Shown: positions 10,899 through 22,586 of the stretch, one piece after another | How positions within the stretch are numbered: position 1 is the first letter of the stretch | Layout: each line of letters starts with the position of its first letter | DNA from: Pyrenophora tritici-repentis | Lineage: Eukaryota; Ascomycota; Dothideomycetes; Pleosporales; Pleosporaceae | NCBI RefSeq assembly: GCF_003171515.1 | Contig: NC_089390.1 | Coordinates: 7,874,001 to 7,938,000, forward strand | Reading direction: 5' to 3' | Length of the DNA: 64,000 bases | The notes under the pieces: generated by a model | Database searches by the model: none | Told to the model about the DNA's origin: nothing | What the model saw: only the letters and a program-made list of their open reading frames with translations | Position numbers and translations under genes: made by a program

Positions 10899-13545
10899 TT
10901 ATTTTTTATCCACAAAAAACTCATCCAACCTGCCCTCCACATCCCTCACTCCCAACCCCGTCGTTAAACTCCCCCTAATCCACTTTGGCAGTTTATCCTG
11001 AATCCGCCTACTCCCATACCGTCTGTCCAGCATCAGGATCGCCGCATAATCGCCTTTGTGCCTAATTGCTCGTCCCACACACTGATTCACAGCTCGCATG
11101 CACGCATTCTCGTAAAAGTCACGTGCAGCCGCCTTGCCATCGCCGCCATTCTTTGCTGTTTTGGTGGCGATGTATTGCATTTTTGCTTTCCACTCTGCGG
11201 ATTGTGCATTGGGGAAGGGAAGGCCTACGACGACGACGCCGCGGCCGAGGGCGTTGCTGAAGTTGATACCTTCGGATAGTGTGCCGCCAATAACGGCGAA
11301 TAGTAGTGCACCGCGACCGTTTCCTGAGGCGATTGCTGCGCTGTATGCAGAGAGTACAGAAGCCACAGCTGCATCTTTCGACGCTGGTACTTGGTCAGAA
11401 GCTTGCTGCTGGCTGCGCTGCTCCAGGAAGACAGGTTTCGATTGTGTGAAGCCGTCCCAGAAAGTTGCTTTCGAGGCCGACGGCTTGATCCGCTTCCATG
11501 CTGCAATACAAGTGTCTAAATAAGCGTAGCTGGGGAAGAATACAACTAGCCCATCCGGTATATGCTGAGAAAAGTTCAGGATGGCAGTCCCCAGATCAAT
11601 CATCGTCATTTCCTTGTTGCGGTTCTCAAAGGTAAAGTCAAACTCGACGCCGCCACTTGTACGCATAACGGGAACCGCCAAAAGATTTGAGGGCGGAATA
11701 ACATGGCCGCAGGACAGTGTCATGATCTTGGAGGGTTCGAGATATGATAGTAGATGCTGTTCATAGTCGCTCATTGGTGACATTGTACCGCCGGCCAAAA
11801 CGACAGCTCTTGCTTCTTCTACAATCTCTTTGAAGTGAAAAGTTGGATCTAGAAGCATGTAGCGCAGTGTTGTGCTTGTATCTTCTTCCCTTGAGTAAAA
11901 GAACCGTCCTTCTGTAGATGGATTCATCAGGGATAGTAGGAAGGCTTGGACATGCATCAAGACCGGAACGTTGTGGCGTGGACCTTTCTTGACTACCTGC
12001 TTTGTCGATACCATGACGTCTTTATTTTTAGTCTCCTCGGCGTAGGCAGTGTAACCATCAACCTTGCGAGCAAGTCTGCTCTCCTGGAGATAAGTATTGA
12101 GCTTATATATATTAATCTGGTCAACGCCTTTGCCAGACATGATGGAAACCATATCCACTAAGCCATCGGACATGCCTGGCTTAGCATGGATGATTTGTAA
12201 ATATGCAACAATCGAGTCGAGAATCCGGACCGTTTGGGCAACGTAAACTCGGTTCTTCCCCTTGAGCTTATTGCGAAACTTCTGCAGGTAGACTGTGAGC
12301 TGCGTCCGCGCCTGCTGTACCTGCTCAAGCGTCACCGAGACTGAATAGATACCCGCAATTGCATCCATCAAGTTGTGCGCTTCGTCAATGATGACGATGT
12401 GATCCCTAAGGGAGATGCCGAGTGCCTCGCGAGCACTTCGCTGCAACAGGAGTGGATATGGTAACGTCACGATCTAGTCAAGTCAGTATAAAGTTCTTCT
12501 GCATGTTGAAGTGCCAACTTACCTCACAATATTTTAGAGTAGGCCTTGAGGCATAGTAGGGACATACACCCAACTTCTTACCCAGCGAACCCAAGTCTTC
12601 AATGTCTCTGATCTTTGCAAGTGCGTGATCTCGGAAGTCATTGATCAGAGGCTCACTTTCTTTAGTCGGCATATGGGGACATCGAGTCTCTGCGACGGAG
12701 CTTTGCTGAAGCTCAAGACATCGCTCATTGATCGCAGTGGCACTCTCGAGCCTATTCACTTGGCTATTGATGCAAAGGTTTTTCCTCGAACCAAGAGTCA
12801 AGTGCTTCACATCTTCCACCAGAGATTCGATACCGCCACCATTCTCTGTATCATCCGATGCAATGGCGGGTGGCATCTTCACCCGGCCCAACTCACTCGA
12901 GAACTGCGTCAGCTGAGAGTGTGTTCGCGAGCAAAAAAAGATCTTGGTCTCGTCAGGCGTCTCGCCGTCATCCTCTTTCGGGACATCGACAGAATAGCCA
13001 AGCGATGCCATCAACGCCTGTGTCTCTGCGGATAGTCCTGATTCATCGAATGTACCAGCTTTTGCTCGCTTGTGAGAATCCTCATCGCTTTCATAATCGT
13101 CAAGCACATATTGCGCTTCATGATCATCGCTGGCCTCACTAGTTGCTATCCTCTGCCTTTTGTGCTTTGGCTCACTATTTTCATAACGTTCTTTCGCGCG
13201 CTTTTCCTTCGCCTTAACTTTGGCGATGCGATCATTGAGGTCTTGCTTACGTCGAAGCGCTTCCTGTTTCCGCTGCTTCTGAGCGTGCTCAACTATCCAC
13301 GAAGGCTCACCGCTGTTGTTCGCATCCATGGGAAACCCTTCCTCGAACGTCCGTCTCTTGTGGTCCCGCAGCCAAGTCAGTGAGCCGCAAATCAAGCTCA
13401 GAGACTTGCCGGTTCCGGTTGGCGACTCAAAGATACCGACCTTGCCGTCTTCCAAACATTTGTAAACGGCGCCCATGAACTCATTCTGGATATCGTAGGG
13501 CGTATACGGGTGGTGGAAATCTTGCCGGGGGGTTGTTTGATCCAT
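10899..13545 (-). CDS. chl1: ATP-dependent DNA helicase CHL1 (DDX11/FANCJ-type, Fe-S)
   Basis: Superfamily 2 XPD-like 5'-3' DNA helicase of the nucleus that supports sister-chromatid cohesion and genome stability. Two exons, 13545-12523 and 12473-10899, with a 49-nt phase-0 intron encode 865 aa, the usual CHL1 size. The Q-motif-like FHHPYTPYDIQNEFM precedes Walker A SPTGTGKS (41-48). Motif Ia is in FFCSRTHSQL. The Fe-S cysteine set is in KNLCINSQ, NERCLELQ, CPHM and GVCPYY. Walker B is DEAH (371-374). Later motifs are VLAGGTMSPMSDYEQHL, GTLSEGINFSNALGRGVVVVGLPFPN and the arginine-finger motif QCVGRAIRHKGDYA. A lysine-rich charged insertion follows Walker A. The start at MDQTTPRQ was chosen because upstream in-frame codons look non-conserved, but an ATG-less open frame extends further. 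Confidence 0.92.
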
Positions 13546-13855
13546 GGTTGAAGGCGGGGGCAGAAATCGTGCCGTTGAGGCCGACAGACGCGACGCGTCG
13601 CGTTTGTGGAAACGGGCGTTCACGTGGCAAACTAAACGCTCGGACCCTTGACGAAGCAACCACTATACATGTATGTATGTATTCCCCAATTGTACCACTC
13701 ACGAGAAGAGGGAGAAGAACTCAAAGAAAAACCGATATATTTTGGTTGCAGGGCTAGGCATGGTAAACGACTACAGTCACGTCTAAGAGAGGCCATTACA
13801 GCAGTTTCCATATGTCACTCATTAAACAAAAACTACATGCACTCAGCTTCTAATC
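13546..13855. other. Intergenic, CHL1 promoter
   Basis: 310 bp separating the CHL1 start from the stop of the CorA-like gene. Nothing else is recognised. Confidence 0.45.
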
Positions 13856-16334
13856 TTATCGCGGTACGTTGAGTCTTCCCTCTCGCTTCCCACCAGCGTC
13901 CTCTTCACCACTCTTCTCCTCCTCTACCATTATGCCCCCATCACTACTCACTCTGCTCCCCGCACTTGCAGACCTCTTGTCAGCCTTCGGACTTAAACTT
14001 CTCAATCGTTCCGGCGGCACAAGCTTTTGTAGTCGACTAGCAGCCGTAGGATCCATTGCCGCTATACCCACTGGCGTCGCAGTATGAAGTAACTCGCGAA
14101 CTACGCCTGGGTCTTTCTCAAAGTGGCCGTAGGAATGCGTGGAACCAGACGACTGAGGTCGGGAGTGCTCGTCACTGGTAGTTTGTGGGATGGGCATGAC
14201 AGCCAGTTCGTCCAGCCAGCGACGGGCTAGGTACCGCTTTGTCCTTGACCAGGTGCCGAATTCTTCTGTTGCTGGATCACTGGGTCTTCCTAGCTTCAAC
14301 TTATCCTCACCAAACCAGGTCGTCAACAATCTCCACTTTACACCGCCCCACCACCCAACTGGCACGACGTCCGGACGAGGGCCGCCTCTGGTCCATAGGG
14401 AAGAGTGAGCGGTAGCCAGCTCATGGTACAGTGACTCATAAACACCACGTCGCATGGGGTTTTGGCGTTGACTTGCTAGGTTGTGCTTGACACCGTACCA
14501 GAGAATCATAACGGTGACAAGTACAGGGACTGATACTATGAACCACCATTTTAGAGGAGGATTGTTCTCAAAGGTTGAAACATTCATGCCAAAGAATCCC
14601 ACGGCTATAGAGAGTATCGGGTTAGTATGTATTTCAAGTGCATCTCAGATATTTCCACTTACTAAAAGTCAAAGGTAGGAAGCTGATATGTTAGCCCGGA
14701 CGCTGAGATGATAGCTGCAAATTACTCACATGAATGTAATCCAGCTCAACCGCCACATGCTTAACCCCAACTGTAGGCTATGCCGTGCATCTCTAATGCC
14801 CACACTCTTGTACATCAAATCACTCAGCGCAGTGGTAGGCTGGATAACATCCCTATCCCACTGCCCTGTCAATTTATCCAGCTCATCCGGCACAAAGCCC
14901 AACCAGGGTTGGTCTGATGATTTCTTTGGATCGGCGCCAGCAAGGTCGTAGAGGTGGGTCACCATTTCTTTAATGAGATCAACGTGGAGGTAAATGAGAC
15001 GTTCCACCTTTAGCCACTGCGCGCTGTTCTTCCACAGCTCAGGCGCTCTCGACTCGTCGGCGGGATTTTCGTAAACTGGGAGTATTGGTCAGAAATTCTC
15101 GAGACGGTCCATGGCTCAAATACTACTTACTCTTATCCTCCAGGATGCCCACATGTGTCTCACATAGACCAAGGAACTTGTGCCAGTTATAGGCCAAGGC
15201 CTTGAAGATATCCTGGAGTATAAAATCCATGCACTCTGCTGTCAAGGTTTCATCACTTTCTTCATGAGGCAAGTAGAAGGAAAGTCGCCTCCAGCGGGAT
15301 TCGAGCTCTTGGCGGGCTCCTACAAGAGTGTCTTTGATGGAGCCAGTGACGGAGTTTTCGAATAAGATTATCGTGTTTCCATTGTCAAGAGACCTGAGCT
15401 TTGGAATGTACTTGTCTTGGTGCTCGTTTGCATTCACATTGCCGTAGCTCTTCTTCAGGCGCATATACTCGTCCCATGCCTCGTCATCGTACGGGTTTGG
15501 TATATCAGGATCAACAGCCTGTCCCGGCATGCCGTCACTGTATTGCACATATACGCTCAGCCGCTGTACATAGACATCGTATCCGTACCGTGGCTGATCT
15601 GTTTCATCATAGTGGTTGAGCTCCATGATGGGTTTGCTGTGGTTGGGGAAGGGGATGTGGGTTTCCCTGTCGTACGACTTGAGATAATCGGCACCAAAAG
15701 CTGCACGTGAGATGCCACGCCAAGGATCGCGTTGTGCGCGGAAGGTGCGGCCATTCAGCACCGGCTTGCCACCCCGTTGTTGAGGCTTTTCTTCGCGGGC
15801 CCAGCGGCCGAAGTTTGTGCCTATGAGGTCGTCGGTGGCGTCGATGTTGAACTTGCGCAGAAGATATCGCGTCGCCCAACTGGCATTTTGGACATGGATG
15901 ACACGCAAAGCTGCCTGGCCTGCGACGTCTTCCTTGCGGTAGAAACGGCGCAAGCTGTCGATATCGCAAAACTCCTGGGCCAAGATCTTCCGCCTACCTC
16001 GAACCGAGTGTTCGCTCGCAACATAGTCAATGAGCAGAACACGGCCTTGGGCCCAGCTATCCTTGTTCCATGGTTGTTTCCATTCGAGATTGGGACTGTG
16101 CTTGCGACGGTGTCCAAACGTGGATCTGTGATGATCGTGTAGGCCGTGTAGCTGGCTTTGGCCGTCGATACGTGGACGCGTGGCTGAAGTGAAGGAGCGC
16201 GGTGCTAGTCCTAGCCGTCAACTACGCCTTCGTTTCGACAACGGTTTGCGATACTCACCACTTGTCGAAGTGTCTTGCACAGTAGTGGGCGGTGGAGGCG
16301 AGGGGTCACCCTTTGGTGTTCGCGAGCCAGACAT
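13856..16334 (-). CDS. CorA-like Mg2+/divalent cation transporter domain protein
   Basis: Fungal CorA-superfamily membrane protein with a large cytosolic N-terminal domain and two C-terminal helices, expected to conduct Mg2+ or a related cation. Five exons satisfy all phases: 16334-16259, 16210-15131, 15075-14730, 14682-14663 (20 nt) and 14604-13856, giving 756 aa. The first acceptor could alternatively start exon 2 at 16204. Splicing joins LSMWRLSWITF to IFLPLTF and TVGFFGMNVSTF, so the diagnostic GMN selectivity motif sits right after helix 1. Helix 2 is WWFIVSVPVLVTVMILWYGV. The N-terminal part has GRVLLIDYVASEHSVRGRRK and an acidic central region. The start ATG (MSGSRTPKGDPS) precedes a proline stretch. 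The C-terminal tail (about 150 aa) is Ser/Arg-rich and probably disordered. A yeast-type ALR/MNR identity is less likely because of the long N-domain. Confidence 0.87.
14663..14682 (-). other. 20-nt coding microexon of the CorA-like gene
   Basis: This exon is bounded by CAG on its 5' side and GTAAGT on its 3' side, with a 47-nt intron upstream (14683-14729) and a 58-nt intron downstream (14605-14662). It supplies FLPLTF in transmembrane helix 1. Skipping it would shift the frame, since its length is not a multiple of three. Evidence is phase consistency and restoration of the conserved helix-GMN sequence. Confidence 0.8.
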
Positions 16335-17139
16335 TATGGGCTCCAAGTTTGCCTCTATTGCTGAAACCTGGCGAAAGCTATCAAAGGTTTACCTGCACGG
16401 TCTCATTCAAGTGTACCCCAAACAAATGCAGAAGGTGCGACTACGACGATGGGGTGCGACTGGCAAACAACACGTGGGGGGGTTTGTTATGGCAACACAT
16501 GAACCCATGGATGCCGTAGAAGGAACATGTCACAGCGGACGACAATTGTAGTGCGCTGCCATAGTGGAGGCCTGACAGGACAGTGGTGTGTGCGCGTGGT
16601 GGCTGTGAGACGATCATGAGGCTGACAGCACCTGCACCTGCAGTATCTGGATGGGTCCCGCGCTTGTCCCCGCTCGCTCAGCCTAATTATTACGTAGTCA
16701 GTAGCTTTGCCGACTTCCGACCCTGGGCTTGTTCGGTCCAAAACGACTAGCGGGTCGGCTTCAATCCACCATGTGAGCATCGCAAGTGCATGGATTAAAA
16801 CACTGATATTATAGAACATGCTACTGTACAAGTCGGTATATGCCTTTGTGCTGTATATCGAGCGCTTTACATTACAAAAACGCCATCTCCGCGCGTTGGC
16901 TATTAGATCTATTAAGTAGTCAAGGCTCGAGGCCCGTTGATCGTCACAAAGGACGGACTGTACAAAACAATAAGCGCATGAGTATGCTAGGAGGGGGTCA
17001 TGACATCGTATCGGGCTGATGCAGCGCTGATAGTGCGCAAAGTGGGTATTAGCAAAGAAACAAGAAAAAGCCCGTCAACAAGGGTTTGGCTCGCTCAAAC
17101 GCCGCAAAAAGATGAAAACGCCTGTCCCAAGCCATGTGG
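16335..17139. other. Intergenic between CorA-like promoter and RasGEF 3' end
   Basis: About 800 bp without a supportable gene. It should hold the CorA-like promoter and the RasGEF 3' UTR. Confidence 0.45.
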
Positions 17140-20100
17140 TCATTCACATTGGCGACTGCGCTGCGTGATTTCTTCGTCACTGAGCGCAGCCAGCCAGAGA
17201 CATTTGCTGATAATGTGTGGTTCAACCTTGAACGTGTATTTGGAACTGGCCTCGAGGAGACGCAGCAGGTTTTTGACAATACTGGCGGCTGTGTGGTGTC
17301 GGTCAAAGTTGACAAGTCGTTCGCCATCGACTACGGGGGCATCAATGAATGCGGGCTTTTGTGCGTTGTAGATGAGGTCACGAGTGTAAACGCCTGATCA
17401 ATGTTAGTTGATTATCTGACTGCATGTCGTCAAGTAGCTTACCAATGAACGGAATGCAACCATCTTCAACCGTTGCAGTTTCCATCTCAAGCCGCAAATT
17501 GTGGAAGTTCTTCAAAGGCTGCACAAGGCCCTCCAATTCTTGCATGACAAGTATCTCAGCTGCAGGAACCAGAGCCCACGTCTTCTTGAGGCTTGAAATG
17601 TCGTTCGATATCAGCGCTATCGCAATCTGATACATGGTGGCGTAGTTGCGGTACCGTCGCGCATGTGTTGCGATGTGAATATACTTGACAATACATCGTG
17701 CACGCTCATGAATGTCCTCGGTAAGCAGACACTCGGACACGACCCATTTGACGACAAGATTGAAACGCGCAATAACCACGTCAACACCCCTGGCCTCTTC
17801 AGTTCTTAGGTATTGTACCCAATCGCGGATTTGCGGAGACGACTGCTTCCAACGTAGCTCGATGAGCTCCTTCCAGTCAATTTCATCCAATGCGTCCTTT
17901 TCGACAATGGTAAATTGCTGAGCAAGAGTTTCAGAGTCATATGCCAAAACAAAAGGGAGATGTTTGGTAGGTAGTTGGGGTGTGGGCCGCGTCTTTGGTG
18001 GGTCAAAGGGTATGCCAGTTGCGTGGTTGGGCGTCTGTGTCTGGCCACGAGAGACGGTAGGTGTAAGGCCGGGTGTGGGTGGACCGCGATCGAAGTCTGT
18101 TGCGTCGGGCATGGTATCATTTAATCGATTTGCTGTAAGTGGCGGCGTTGGTGGGTGGCGCATAGGGTGCGTTGGGTGGTTGTCTGCGTCTACTCCGGGA
18201 GTTGCTACTTCATCATCAAAGAAACTTCTCACGCCATGGCTACTGTAACCCGATCTAGCACCAGGAGTTGACGCCGCGTCACTGACATCTTCGTCCTCAT
18301 CAACCAGGAATGACTCGCGCGCATATGAAGTCATTGGCAAGGTTCCACCGGTCGGTATACGCTTCATGCTCTCCGTTTCCACAACGTACTCAATCGAAGA
18401 GTTCATCGATGATGAAGTACCTGGTGGCATATCAGACTGTGGTGAGATGCTAGGAAATTGGCTGGCAAATTGTAGAGGTGAAGGTTTGGCAGATGACCTC
18501 ATAGTCTCTAGAGTGCGCGCTCGCTGCGGAGTAACCAGGTCGCTCAATCCCCGGTCAAGAAGAGGAATTGAGGAGTACGAGTCCGTCGACTCGCCGACCG
18601 ATGTCACGGCAGGTACTCTGCGGTTTCCGTTCTCATCTGGCAGCCGGTACATGCCGTCCCCATCTGTTTCGGAAGATGCCAGTTGGTGGTGGAAACCTTC
18701 GTCGTTGTCGTAATGCTCGTCTTGCTCAGCAGTGCCAGGGCGGAAGATTTGCTCGATAATCGTGGTTGGAAGGGGCTCATCCATGTCGACTGTCGTTCGT
18801 CGTGAGTCAGTGTTTGGTGATTTCTTCTCGTAGCGGCCTTCCAGTTTCATCAAGGCTGATTCTACGCCGCCTTCATCGTCCGTATCGTCTGGCAACGCGG
18901 CGAGTTTTGCTACTTCGGCCTCGAAGGATGGTCGGAGATTGGGCTGTGAAGAATGGGTAGCGACCAAGGATATTGGCTTCTTCGGAATCTCTGCCTCAGG
19001 CGGCCCTTCGACGCCGCGGAGGGCTTCTGTGTCCGGATCAATGTAACGGTCGGATCGCAAAATCACCGAATTGCTAACAGAGTGCGTGCGATTGGACACC
19101 GAGCCAGTAGAGTGTGGACGCTGCAAAATTTCAAGATCATGAATATTGTCTGCAGCACGTAGGTCCCCTCCAGGTCGTCGACGGAGTTGTCTTGCGGGTC
19201 CGGAAGCCTCGGTAATTGGCTGGCGATCAAGGAAGAATGGGTCGTTGTCGGAGGACATGGTTTGGAACGTAGCGATACTTGCGGATCCTTGGTGTCTGCT
19301 CAGCACGCTATTGTAAGACGCATGTCGTCGAAGGGAACCCCCACGCGCAAACGAAGCCTTGGAAGAGCCTCTGTGTCGGAAGGAATGCATTCCTTCGGGA
19401 CCGGCGGACATGGACCTTCTGAGCATTGGCCGCCGGATAGAAAACTGTGAAGTATCCTGTTCCTCTGATTGTTGTCGTTGTTGAGGCTCGGGATCGTCGT
19501 AAAGATCGGAGTGCTGCACTGGATTCGCATTTTCACCCATTAAGCATTCATCAATAGACATTCCACGTCTGTGGCTTTGAGGGTGGGCCGCTAGTTTTCC
19601 AAGATCAGTGGATAGTGTAGCTACGATGGGCAGAGGTGGGGGAGGTGGAGCGCCGGTGTCGTCAATGATGACTATTGACTTACTCCCGCTGGTGATGGTA
19701 CTGTGTACGCGAGGGTCGGGGTTAGGATTTTGCCTCTGGGCATCCTTTGTAGTTGGTGCACCATTTTCATCGAATTCAAACTCGAAGCCACCAAGATCAG
19801 GAGGCTCGACACCGTCGTTTTCCCGGCTCTCGTAGTCAAGCTGCTCTTGGACAGCTGCTCTGAAACTCTCGGCAACTGTGGCAGCCAGAACGTCAATGCG
19901 CACCTGGGGCTTTGGTCGAGCGATGCGTCGTTTCTGTATGCCTCCAGAGACGGAGACTGTTGAGACGGCGCCGGGGTTGGATGCTCGCATGCCTGGTGGT
20001 TGCCGTTGTGGTGCAATTCCACCAAGCTGTGGACTTCCACTCGATTGCTGTCTAGTGCTCAGTGCACGCCGTACACTGCCGAAGATTTTCTTCATGCCTG

Positions 20101-22586
20101 GTGAGGAGCCATAGCCTGGCCTTTGGGAGTCGCTCACATCAGCATCGTCGGGTTCCTGGAGATGCTGGGACCGCACGGGACGCAGAGTTTTGACTTCGAA
20201 ATAAGGGGAGCCGGGATGGATGAGTCCACCGCGTACAAGAGTTCCAGGCATGTTAGCTACAGCGGACATGGCATAGTCTGCAAGGGTGGATTTGTGAATG
20301 GACAGCGGCGCTCTGCTGTCTCGAAGAGCATCTGAGAAGCTTCCGCTGCGCGTGTAACTGTGGCTGTGGGTTGGACGATGATTGCGTTTCGGAGAGGAGG
20401 GCTGCTGCGGACTGGATGTTAGACGAACGGTGTTGGCCGGGGCTGGGTTGGCGACTGGGACTGGGACGGGGTGCGGATATAGAGGGAGTTCAACTGCGTT
20501 GTCCTGTTTATTTGTACTGCGCATGGGTATTGAACAGGAGAGCACGTGCATACTCTGCGTACTTGCGGGCGAAAGCGGTACCTGATGTCCCGTCTCATTC
20601 TCATATTCTTGGGATGGCACATATGGGGAGCTCATCGAGTTTTGAGGCGTGTGGCGTGCTCTTTGCGCCCAGTCCATGTGCCGACTAGCAAAGTGATCAC
20701 TCGGGTTGGACCCCATTGTCTCTTTTGTATCGCGTACGGTGCTTCGTGGCGGGGTAGTGGGTCTGAGGAGGATGGGAACGGGCTCCTCGACTGGTCCTGG
20801 TTGCGTTTCCTCCCCGCCTGGAAGTAGTTCGGTGTCTGTGCAGTTCTGTGCAAAACTGTCTTCGGTGTCCCAATACAAGGCACAGGTGCGCCGCCAGCAC
20901 TTTTTCAGTTCGCCCACAATCTTGAGATCTCCCCCGCCCCCATCTTCTCGTGCTTGTAGGTCGGTGTAGAGGCTGTTGACGAGGTGGCAGAAATTGCAGC
21001 GCAATGCGTAGCAGGGCATGAAGTCGTCGACGAAGTAGTTGAGGATCCAATGGCGGAGGGCGACAAAAGTGCGCACTCGCACAATGCGCCCAAAGTCGTC
21101 CTGGCGTTCGACTGCCCATCGCAGGCGGGAAATGAGGTATGCGATCAAGTCGCGGGTGCACAAGAAGGCGCGGAAGGTGAGGAAGAAGTCTGACAGCAGT
21201 TCGTAGTCGAGGAAGCTGGGCGAGGTGATATGTGCGACAAGGCGGGCGGGTGTAGCGGCGATCATGTCACCGTGGACATTGAAACGCACCACGGCGCGGT
21301 CGTCTGGGTTCGCAGTGAGGGCATCATAGAGGCGGGGGCCAATTGGGGCCTGGGAGACGCGCGCTGAGGAGGGTCCGGAGAGGGCAATTGGCGGCCGGTC
21401 CATGGTGGCGCGGAAGCGATGGGGGACTGGCGAATAGGCCTCTGAGAGGGGGCGCGACGACAGGAACGACTGTCGGGCGCCGCGCTGTGGGGTCAGCAGG
21501 GAATTGGCAAAGTCGTCGACGCCGCCGCCCGAGGCTCGCGTGTAGACGGAACTGCGCAGGTCGGCCGTGCCCCGTGTGCTGAAACGCGGCGTGCCCAAGC
21601 GATAGTGCGGGATGGGCACCTGCAATAGCGGGAACGATGAGGTATCTGCCGTTTTGGGCCTGCCATGCGATGGCCGCTCGATGACGACCTTGAAGGTGCC
21701 GGGCTCCGTGGGGGACGAGGGATGGTGATGGTCTTCGGCCGTGGAAAAGGAGCGCGAGCGGCCGTGAGGGTGAGGGTGAGGGTGTGAGTGTGAGTGTGGG
21801 TGTGGGTGTGGATATGGATGGGCATGTGCATGTAGGCGCAAGGCATCGCTCTGCTCATTCACATCTGGCAGCGGCGGCGTAGGTTCAGAGCGTGGTGTCC
21901 TCGACCCATACAGACTCTGTTCCCACTCATCGCTCACCGGGCGCACACTGTCGAGGGTTGCGCTGTCGGGTGGTGTCTGGGGGGGCAGCACAAAGGGATC
22001 AGGCTGAGGAAGTCCTCGCAGGTTGCCCGGGCGGACGACTGGCCTGTGACGCTTGTGTTAGCCGTGCTGCTCAAATGGCTTTTCTGTGGGCGTGGGCATG
22101 GGCGTGGGCAGAGGGCGGTCGGTCGCTGCTTCCTATGATGCATGCTGCATGTTTGCTCTTGCTGGCCTGGCCACCATGGCTCCTTCCCTGTTTGCCGACA
22201 TGGCGACGGTGCCAGCCTCGTCCTCGTTCCCCACCACCAACCAGCAACTACAAGCTTCATCGCTCCTCTCTCGGCCTCGACCAAAACTGTGCATGTGCGT
22301 ACCTTAGATAGATGACGCCGTTGTTTACATTGGCAACCGTGTAGGAGCGACCCGCCGACGTGTTGCTCGCCGTCGTGTCAATGGTGCTGTAGCTGGCGCC
22401 GCGCGCCCGTGTCGTCCTCCTCTTCAACTGCTCCTTGGAGTCCTTCACCCTCCGCAGGCGGCGCGAGTCGTCTGCACGCCGCCTGGCCGTGTCTGCGCCT
22501 GCACTCCGAGGTAGGAAATCGCGTTTGCTCTCCGCAGGGGAGCCCGGCGCTGCGAAGCCATTCTGTTGCTGTGCCGGTAGGGCCAT
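17140..22586 (-). CDS. lte1: LTE1-like Ras guanine nucleotide exchange factor
   Basis: CDC25-type exchange factor related to yeast Lte1, which acts on mitotic-exit/polarity signalling through small GTPases; the exact GTPase here is unknown. Three exons, 22586-22303, 22043-17443 and 17393-17140, encode 1712 aa. The first intron is 259 nt; only the acceptor at 22044 keeps phase and joins VIYLR to PVVRPGNLRG. The second intron is 49 nt, and splicing gives IPFIG-VYTRDLIYNAQKP, a normal RasGEF core. The RasGEF N-terminal domain spans about residues 330-455, followed by about 1000 mostly disordered, Ser/Pro-rich residues. The catalytic RasGEF domain runs from about 1455 to the end (AYDSETLAQQFTIVEKDAL; FNLVVKWVVSECLL). 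A His-Pro repeat lies at about 164-187. The start MALPAQQQNG was preferred over an in-frame ATG at 22676. Confidence 0.82.
21766..21835 (-). repeat. Imperfect GTGGGT/GTGAGG repeat coding for His-Pro/His-Ser dipeptides
   Basis: Low-complexity purine/pyrimidine-skewed repeat inside the RasGEF gene. On the coding strand it gives alternating His-Pro, His-Ala and His-Ser codons. Confidence 0.75.

Noticed and set aside
17134..17397. Plus-strand open frame overlapping the end of the RasGEF
   Set aside because: It is antisense to the last exon of the RasGEF, which is well supported by the conserved core after splicing.
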